This document shows, in pieces, positions 59,262 through 64,000 of a stretch of DNA of 64,000 nt; within the stretch, counting starts at the first letter, position 1, and every line of letters begins with the position of its first letter. Made by a program: the position numbers and the translations under genes. The DNA comes from Ruminococcus flavefaciens ND2009. Lineage in GTDB: Bacteria > Bacillota > Clostridia > Oscillospirales > Ruminococcaceae. The stretch is from the NCBI RefSeq assembly GCF_000621785.1, contig NZ_JHXI01000017.1, positions 1 through 64,000 of the forward strand, in the 5' to 3' direction. The notes under the pieces are model-generated. The model did not search any database, was not told the DNA's origin, and worked only from the letters and a program-made list of their open reading frames with translations.

Positions 59262-61982
59262 GTGTTAAAAGTTGATAAAGCTATACTTGATACAGATAGA
59301 GTAATATCGAAGAATATTTCAGTATTTGACGACTCTGAAAGAGGATTATTATCTCAAAATATATTATCTCAGCTTCGTAACTTTGTAGAATATATTGTTC
59401 AGAAAGTTTATTCGAAGGGTGCAGATACAGATCCAAATAACTATGATAAAAAGAAAGAAGCCTGGGAACACATAAAATCTCAAGGACAATTACGATTTCT
59501 GGCAAGATTTCACGCATTGCTTCAAAAATCAGTTTCACACTATACTTTTGACGAATGTGGATCAGAAAGACTGATGCTTAAATACTATGAGCATTTGATA
59601 CGAATAAAAAATTTCTTAAAAGCTACATATGATATGAATGTACTTTGTAATATTGATGATTTTCCGTTAAATCTTGATACCACTCTTTCTGAATACTACG
59701 AAAAAATAAGCGAACGCATAAATACTCCAAGTCCTTATGCGTATAATGATCAATATAACGATAGAACGTATATACAAAAAATCAAACCATTTTTCATAGG
59801 ACATCAAATATATTATGAAGTTACATTTACAGTTGCAAATGATAAAGCGAGTAAATTTGATAGAGTAATCGCTTTTACTCGCTCAGATATATCAGATAAT
59901 TATGCAGTTAAACTTACGCTTCATAATGATTCAATAAGTATTATGGGCAAATCGATGCCAATTAAAATTATTGATTTGTGGGAAGTATCAATTCGTCCTT
60001 GTGAAATGAACAATTTTGCAAAGATATTTGGCGTTCAAGAAAATGAGATCAAGACAGGTCAAAATGAATACAAAGAACTGATGAAATTCCTGACTCTTTC
60101 TCATATGAGCTTAGTAGATATCGTAACATCATCCGAAAAATATTATGAACTAATCAAACATAGATGCACTCAAAAATCAAAAATTACACCTATATTTGAC
60201 ATTCTTGATTTAGCTAGAACCATTATCGAAAAAAACAATCCAGGATCAAATGTCATACGATACCTGCTGCAAAAAATGAATAATAAAATCATTAAGAAAC
60301 AATATAATTATGAATCTTGTTCAGCATTATCAGAATTATTCTTATGCTGGGGCTGCATACCTTTTGATGATATGCCATTCACTGCTTCTCTTATTGAACA
60401 TAACCCGAGGCTTTATGACCTATTTGAGTGTATTGAGACTAAAGAACGTGAACATGAGTTTTTAGCGCGTATAATACATATTAATACCGAACAAAAGGGA
60501 ATATTATTTACGCCACTAAATGATTTGTCTCGTTTTGAGGATGTTTCCAAATTAATCAATACTTATAACAGTAAGTTGTATTACAAACATACACATCGCA
60601 AAATATTGACTTATAAAAATTTTGTTTATATAAAAGGCTTTGCCGACGATACATCCGAAATAATCAAGAAAATCATTAATCTCTCACAATCCGGAATTGA
60701 AGAATATAGAAACTATGTTGACTCTTGGTTAATTGATAATTCTGAATACATAATAGATTGCAAAGAAAAGCTTAATACATTAGAGACGATGTTTGAAAAT
60801 TCCCATGTATCTTTAATATATGGATCAGCTGGAACTGGAAAATCTACTCTTATAAATCATATTTCAAATCTTTATAATGAAAAAAAGAAACTTTATATTG
60901 CAAACACCAATCCTGCTGTAGATAATATGCGCCGTAAAGTAAAATCTGATGGTCGTAATTGTACATTTATGACTATTAAAAAGTTCAACTCATATTATAA
61001 TCCGTGCTCTATTTATGATATTGTAGTAATTGATGAATGTAGCACTGTGAGCAATTCAGACATGAAAAGCTTTCTAAATAAGGTGTCTTTTTCACAACTT
61101 GTTCTAGTAGGAGATGTGTTCCAAATCGAATCTATTCGTTTTGGAAACTGGTTCAGTATTGCACGCAGATTCGTACCAACAAATGCAGTAACAGAATTGA
61201 CAAAACCTTTTCGTACAACAGATAGCAGCTTACTGACTGTATGGGATAGGGTGCGAAAACTTGATGATGCCATACTCGAACCAATGGTAAAAGCCGGATA
61301 TACTGTGAATCTAGATGATTCTATTTTTGAAAACTTCGATAAGGATGAAATAGTATTATGTCTTAATTATGATGGATTATATGGGATCAATAATATAAAC
61401 AGATTATTACAAAGCAATAATAACAATGAAGAATTTGTTTGGGGTATCAATACATATAAAATTAATGATCCTATCTTATTCAACGAATCAAATCGCTTCT
61501 ACCCTCTAATTTATAACAATATGAAAGGAAGAATAGTTGATATTGAGCCAAGCGAATCAAGTATTAGATTTGATATTGAACTGGATAATTCAATAGATGA
61601 AACTGAAGCTTCATGGTATGATCTTGAAATAATAGGTTCGTCTCCTGAAAACAATTCAATAATTCGTTTCTATGTTGATCGGTATAAATCTACTGATGAA
61701 GATGATGACTCAAATAAATCTATTGTTCCTTTTCAAGTTGCCTATGCTGTTTCGATACATAAAGCACAAGGTTTAGAGTATAAATCTGTTAAGATAGTTA
61801 TAACTAATGAAGTTGAAGAGTTAATAACTCATAACATATTTTATACTGCTATAACTAGAGCAAAAGAGAACTTACGAATATACTGGTCACCAGAAACAGA
61901 AAAGAAAGTATTAGAAAACCTATCCAAAAAAGACTATAATAAGGATGCTTCTCTTATTTCATCACTATATGAACTTAAATAA
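59262..61982 (+). CDS. RecD/UvrD-like SF1 helicase with a long novel N-terminus
   Basis: A 906-residue protein, AT-rich like its partner. GTG start at 59262 after TAGGAGAAATATC; an earlier in-frame TTG at 59229 has no site. The first ~500 residues are not recognised. Walker A GSAGTGKST near 522, DEAD-like VIDECSTVS near 589, GDVFQIE near 625, SIHKAQGLEYKSV near 830 and YTAITRAKENLRIYW near 865 define an SF1B-type helicase. With the AAA_13 gene it forms a two-gene unit ended by a terminator. Confidence 0.82.
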   Translation: MLKVDKAILDTDRVISKNISVFDDSERGLLSQNILSQLRNFVEYIVQKVYSKGADTDPNNYDKKKEAWEHIKSQGQLRFLARFHALLQKSVSHYTFDECGSERLMLKYYEHLIRIKNFLKATYDMNVLCNIDDFPLNLDTTLSEYYEKISERINTPSPYAYNDQYNDRTYIQKIKPFFIGHQIYYEVTFTVANDKASKFDRVIAFTRSDISDNYAVKLTLHNDSISIMGKSMPIKIIDLWEVSIRPCEMNNFAKIFGVQENEIKTGQNEYKELMKFLTLSHMSLVDIVTSSEKYYELIKHRCTQKSKITPIFDILDLARTIIEKNNPGSNVIRYLLQKMNNKIIKKQYNYESCSALSELFLCWGCIPFDDMPFTASLIEHNPRLYDLFECIETKEREHEFLARIIHINTEQKGILFTPLNDLSRFEDVSKLINTYNSKLYYKHTHRKILTYKNFVYIKGFADDTSEIIKKIINLSQSGIEEYRNYVDSWLIDNSEYIIDCKEKLNTLETMFENSHVSLIYGSAGTGKSTLINHISNLYNEKKKLYIANTNPAVDNMRRKVKSDGRNCTFMTIKKFNSYYNPCSIYDIVVIDECSTVSNSDMKSFLNKVSFSQLVLVGDVFQIESIRFGNWFSIARRFVPTNAVTELTKPFRTTDSSLLTVWDRVRKLDDAILEPMVKAGYTVNLDDSIFENFDKDEIVLCLNYDGLYGINNINRLLQSNNNNEEFVWGINTYKINDPILFNESNRFYPLIYNNMKGRIVDIEPSESSIRFDIELDNSIDETEASWYDLEIIGSSPENNSIIRFYVDRYKSTDEDDDSNKSIVPFQVAYAVSIHKAQGLEYKSVKIVITNEVEELITHNIFYTAITRAKENLRIYWSPETEKKVLENLSKKDYNKDASLISSLYELK

Positions 61983-61985
61983 TTA

Positions 61986-62026
61986 AAAGCTCATCTTGAA
62001 AAATGATTCAAGATGAGCTTTCTCTT
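61986..62026 (+). terminator. terminator of the AAA_13-helicase unit
   Basis: Fifteen-base perfect stem AAAGCTCATCTTGAA/TTCAAGATGAGCTTT with a six-base loop, then CTCTTT. Its left arm begins three bases after the helicase stop. Confidence 0.9.
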
Positions 62027-62121
62027 TGGCGGTCGTACTGAGACTTGAACTCAGACATCGGAATATTCCGATTACTCACAGTTTAGCAAACTGCTGCCTT
62101 ACCAATTAGGCTTATGCGACC
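62027..62121 (-). tRNA. tRNA-Ser (GCT)
   Basis: Ninety-five bases with encoded CCA and a long variable arm (TCGGAATATTCCGA). Anticodon stem CAGT/ACTG with loop TTGCTAA gives GCT. Last of five tRNA genes on this strand. Confidence 0.95.
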
Positions 62122-62123
62122 AT

Positions 62124-62200
62124 TGGTGGCGGATGCGGGATTCGAACCCGACATTTAGAGATTGAGAGCCTCTCGTCCTGACCTGTTAAACGAATCCGCC
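62124..62200 (-). tRNA. tRNA-Glu (CTC)
   Basis: Seventy-seven bases with CCA. Acceptor GGCGGAT/ATCCGCC, anticodon loop CTCTCAA gives CTC. Closely related to the TTC tRNA at 62470. Confidence 0.92.
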
Positions 62201-62236
62201 ATATATCTCCGCTCAGAAAAAGGGCGGAGGTTTTAT

Positions 62237-62328
62237 TGGTGGGCAAGGCAGGAATCGAACCTGCGATGTTTACCGCAAGGGTGGCAGATTTACAGTCTGC
62301 TGCGTTCGCCAGCTACGCATACTTGCCC
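62237..62328 (-). tRNA. tRNA-Tyr (GTA)
   Basis: Ninety-two bases with CCA and a long variable arm. Anticodon loop CTGTAAA between CAGA and TCTG gives GTA. Acceptor GGGCAAG/CTTGCCC. Confidence 0.95.
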
Positions 62329-62331
62329 ATG

Positions 62332-62406
62332 TGGGGTAATCGAAGAGAATCGAACTCTTATTCTCAGAGCCACAATCTGATGTCCTTCCATTAGACGACG
62401 ACCACC
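62332..62406 (-). tRNA. tRNA-His (GTG)
   Basis: Seventy-five bases with CCA. Stem TCAGA/TCTGA around TTGTGGC gives anticodon GTG. An extra 5' G opposite C73 is present, the histidine identity feature. Confidence 0.93.
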
Positions 62407-62469
62407 ATAAATAATTATAATATCTTCCGTAAGCGAAAGCATGGATTGCTTACATACAAAGTGAGATTG

Positions 62470-62546
62470 TGGTGACGGATAGGGGGATCGAACCCGCTAT
62501 TTAGAGATTGAAAGCCTCTTGTCCTGACCGATTAGACGAATCCGCC
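62470..62546 (-). tRNA. tRNA-Glu (TTC), second gene
   Basis: Seventy-seven bases with CCA. Anticodon loop CTTTCAA gives TTC. It differs widely from the tRNA-Glu at 34693 (GGCGGAT versus GGCCCGT acceptor), so the genome has two unlike Glu(TTC) genes. It is first of the cluster in transcription order. Confidence 0.93.
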
Positions 62547-62558
62547 ATATTTCGTCAC

Positions 62559-62783
62559 TCAGATACGGGTGACGATTATTATTTTATCTATCGGTACATC
62601 AAACATATCCGCAAGTATTATCAGGTTGTCGATAGTGGGAACAGCGTCCCCACGCATCCACTTGAAGATAGCCTGTGGTGTATTGAAACCGCATCTTGCC
62701 TGCACATCGGATATTTTGAAGCCCTTAGATTTTATGATATTCTTTATATTATTGCCTGTTGCCTTTACGTCGATCACCGGCAT
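62559..62783 (-). CDS. XRE-type helix-turn-helix protein
   Basis: A 74-residue DNA-binding protein from MPVIDVKATGNNIKNIIKSK; AAAGGAG lies nine bases before the ATG at 62783. Helix-turn-helix GFKISDVQARCGFNTPQAIFK, then VPTIDNLIILADMFDVPIDK, the usual XRE tail. It lies 12 bases before the tRNA cluster on the same strand and may be cotranscribed. Its target is unknown. Confidence 0.85.
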   Translation of the reverse strand: MPVIDVKATGNNIKNIIKSKGFKISDVQARCGFNTPQAIFKWMRGDAVPTIDNLIILADMFDVPIDKIIIVTRI

Positions 62784-63363
62784 CGCGAGCAACTCCTTTC
62801 TCTGTATTATGATAAACAAAAACACCGCCTGCTTACATACAGACGGTGTTTATCATTTGTATGGATCACAACACAAAGAAAGTGCTCTCCGAAATGACTA
62901 TCCACTACGTTTATCTGTATGCAGCACAAATAGAGCCTCTTCACTCTCGTGATAGAAACTTTCTTCATAGTGTTCGCTATACAGATATATCATAGTAAAC
63001 TGTCTCATTTCGGGTAACTCCTTTCGTAATAATTCTTTTTACAGAGATTGCTTCCAACCATTTCTGTTCTGACTTTACATGTATTATATCATAGCTTTTC
63101 TGAAAAATCAAGTAAACCACAGGTATATTATAAAAATAGCAATGTACATTTTCTGCACATTACTATGAGTTGTTGTATTATTTGCAGCAACTGAAAATGA
63201 ACCGTTGCAAAAAACGCAACAGTTCCTGTTGAAACGAGTTGTCGCATATTTTGCGATAACTGACAACAGCTCCCATTCACACGGACAGGAGCTGTTTTTT
63301 ATTGAAAAACTCCCCCAAATATGATATAATTATGGAAACTATCGGAAAGGAGCCGCGGCTACT
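62784..63363. other. gene-poor stretch with hairpins
   Basis: Hairpin AACACCG/CGGTGTT at 62820-62850. Two palindromes near 63213-63271, GTTGCAAAAAACGCAAC and TTGTCGCATATTTTGCGATAA. A terminator-like AACAGCTCC/GGAGCTGTT at about 63264-63296 is followed by TTTTTATT. A -10 box TATAAT at 63323-63328 and AAAGGAG serve the next gene. No ORF is convincing. Confidence 0.6.
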
Positions 63364-63876
63364 ATGATAATACTGATAACAGGTGCTTCGCATACAGGGA
63401 AAACGCTTCTCGCGCAGAAACTGCTTGAAAAATACAAGTACCCCTACCTGTCTATCGACCACTTGAAAATGGGACTGATAAGAAGCGGTCAGACCGAGTT
63501 GACTCCTTATGACGACGACAAGCTGACGGCGTACCTCTGGAACATTCTGAAAGAGATGATAAAGACTGCCATTGAGAACGAGCAGGATTTCATAATCGAG
63601 GGCTGTTATATTCCCTTTGACTGGAAGAATAGCTTTGACGCCGACTATCTGTCGCAGATAAAATACATCTGCCTTGTTATGAGTGAAAGCTACATAACCA
63701 GCCATTTCAGCGACATTGTCAGCTTCGGGAACGCTATCGAGAAAAGGCTCTCCAATGACATCAGTATTGAGGATATAATACAGGACAATCAGGAATATCT
63801 CCGCGGCTGTATCAGTTACGGACTTGACTATTTTCTGATAGATGATGAATACGACTTGGAAAGGTGCTGTATATGA
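63364..63876 (+). CDS. P-loop kinase-like protein
   Basis: A 170-residue small P-loop protein. Walker A TGASHTGKTL at 6-15, a DHLKMGL helix after it, FIIEGCYIPF as second strand and a lid-like part (NAIEKRLSNDISIEDIIQ). The layout matches small zeta-toxin or nucleotide-kinase-like ATPases; substrate unknown. The stop overlaps the next start by four bases, so it forms an operon with the methyltransferase gene. Confidence 0.75.
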   Translation: MIILITGASHTGKTLLAQKLLEKYKYPYLSIDHLKMGLIRSGQTELTPYDDDKLTAYLWNILKEMIKTAIENEQDFIIEGCYIPFDWKNSFDADYLSQIKYICLVMSESYITSHFSDIVSFGNAIEKRLSNDISIEDIIQDNQEYLRGCISYGLDYFLIDDEYDLERCCI

Positions 63877-64000
63877 TCAACCCATGGGAAGAAATAAGTC
63901 TTGACGACTACGAAAAGCACATGAGCCTTGATTCTGTGCGGCAGCTTCAGGCACTCGATTACATAATGAAGGAGCAATTCGCCGCCTACCCTGTGGAGAC
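63873..64000 (+). CDS. class I SAM-dependent methyltransferase, N-terminal fragment
   Basis: Open frame from the ATG at 63873 to the window edge, 42 codons: MINPWEEISLDDYEKHMSLD and VRQLQALDYIMKEQF. This is the N-terminal phrase of a common Firmicutes methyltransferase family. The SAM-binding part lies beyond the edge, so the call rests on the opening alone. Confidence 0.6.
   Translation, partial: MINPWEEISLDDYEKHMSLDSVRQLQALDYIMKEQFAAYPVE

Noticed and set aside
56817..61982. Gabija system
   Set aside because: The ATPase has a coiled coil with a Cys hook and no visible TOPRIM motifs, and the helicase is far larger than GajB.
62027..62546. Right att of element 2 in the tRNA cluster
   Set aside because: Neither tRNA-Glu there contains the 25-base core; their T-arm and acceptor sequences differ.
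46866..64000. Self-conjugative element (ICE)
   Set aside because: No VirB4, VirD4/TcpA or other secretion-channel genes are seen in either element within the window.

Overview
The window looks like chromosomal DNA of an anaerobic, low-GC Gram-positive Clostridia member, most plausibly a Ruminococcus (Oscillospiraceae) from rumen or gut. The evidence is the 5' end of a clostridial 16S rRNA gene, strong Shine-Dalgarno sites (GGAGG), the hydrogenase maturase HydF, spore genes (spoVAD, spoVAE), a malate dehydrogenase/malic enzyme pair like that of cellulolytic clostridia, and a secreted protein carrying a type I dockerin. No database search was possible, so the genus is an inference.

Layout. 1-600 (minus strand): the start of an rRNA operon with two near-perfect tandem promoters. 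675-14635 (minus): a complete arginine pathway (argG, argH, argC, argJ, argB, argD, argF) interleaved with small accessory genes. These include four paralogous PH-like membrane proteins, two tiny ORFs, a CdiI-like protein and a LURP-one-like protein. ARG-box-like sites lie between argG and the divergent mdh gene. 15029-17230 (plus): malate dehydrogenase and malic enzyme, a malate shunt. 17531-22812: two SUFU-like paralogues, hydF and membrane genes. 22921-34420: an orphan MazF toxin, a Ca2+-type P-ATPase (minus), a polyamine ABC operon potABCD, an AEC transporter, a zinc-ribbon/TM protein, a lipoprotein (minus), and spoVAD-spoVAE. Three transcription units here start from a recurring terminator-hairpin-plus-promoter cassette.

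34613-34767 holds tRNA-Met and tRNA-Glu. The 3' end of tRNA-Glu is an integration site: the same 25 bp recurs at 46698-46722. The 12 kb between them is an integrative mobilizable element with integrase, excisionase, MOBP relaxase, MobC, a gene nested inside the relaxase gene, a RepA-like ATPase and a cargo pair. That cargo is the most striking content of the window: a 1052-residue secreted protein with signal peptide, dockerin, a transglutaminase-like domain lacking the catalytic cysteine, hydrophobic helices and a nuclease-like C-terminus, followed with a 4-base overlap by a candidate immunity gene. Its architecture is that of a polymorphic toxin with a cellulosome-type anchor.

At the second att copy a related element begins, with integrase, excisionase, a 92-residue homologue of an element-1 protein, an RHH protein and a DUF927-like ATPase, but no relaxase. 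Its distal att site is not in the window. It is followed by a 2 kb non-coding region with ten degenerate 37-bp repeats in two blocks, each headed by a duplicated ~240-bp leader. This array is unexplained.

53271-61982 looks like a defence island: a PLD-DEAH helicase-DUF3427 protein with a Nudix hydrolase, then an AT-rich pair made of a zinc-hook AAA_13 ATPase and a RecD-like helicase. Five tRNA genes (minus: Glu, His, Tyr, Glu, Ser), an XRE-type regulator, a P-loop kinase-like gene and the start of a methyltransferase gene close the window.
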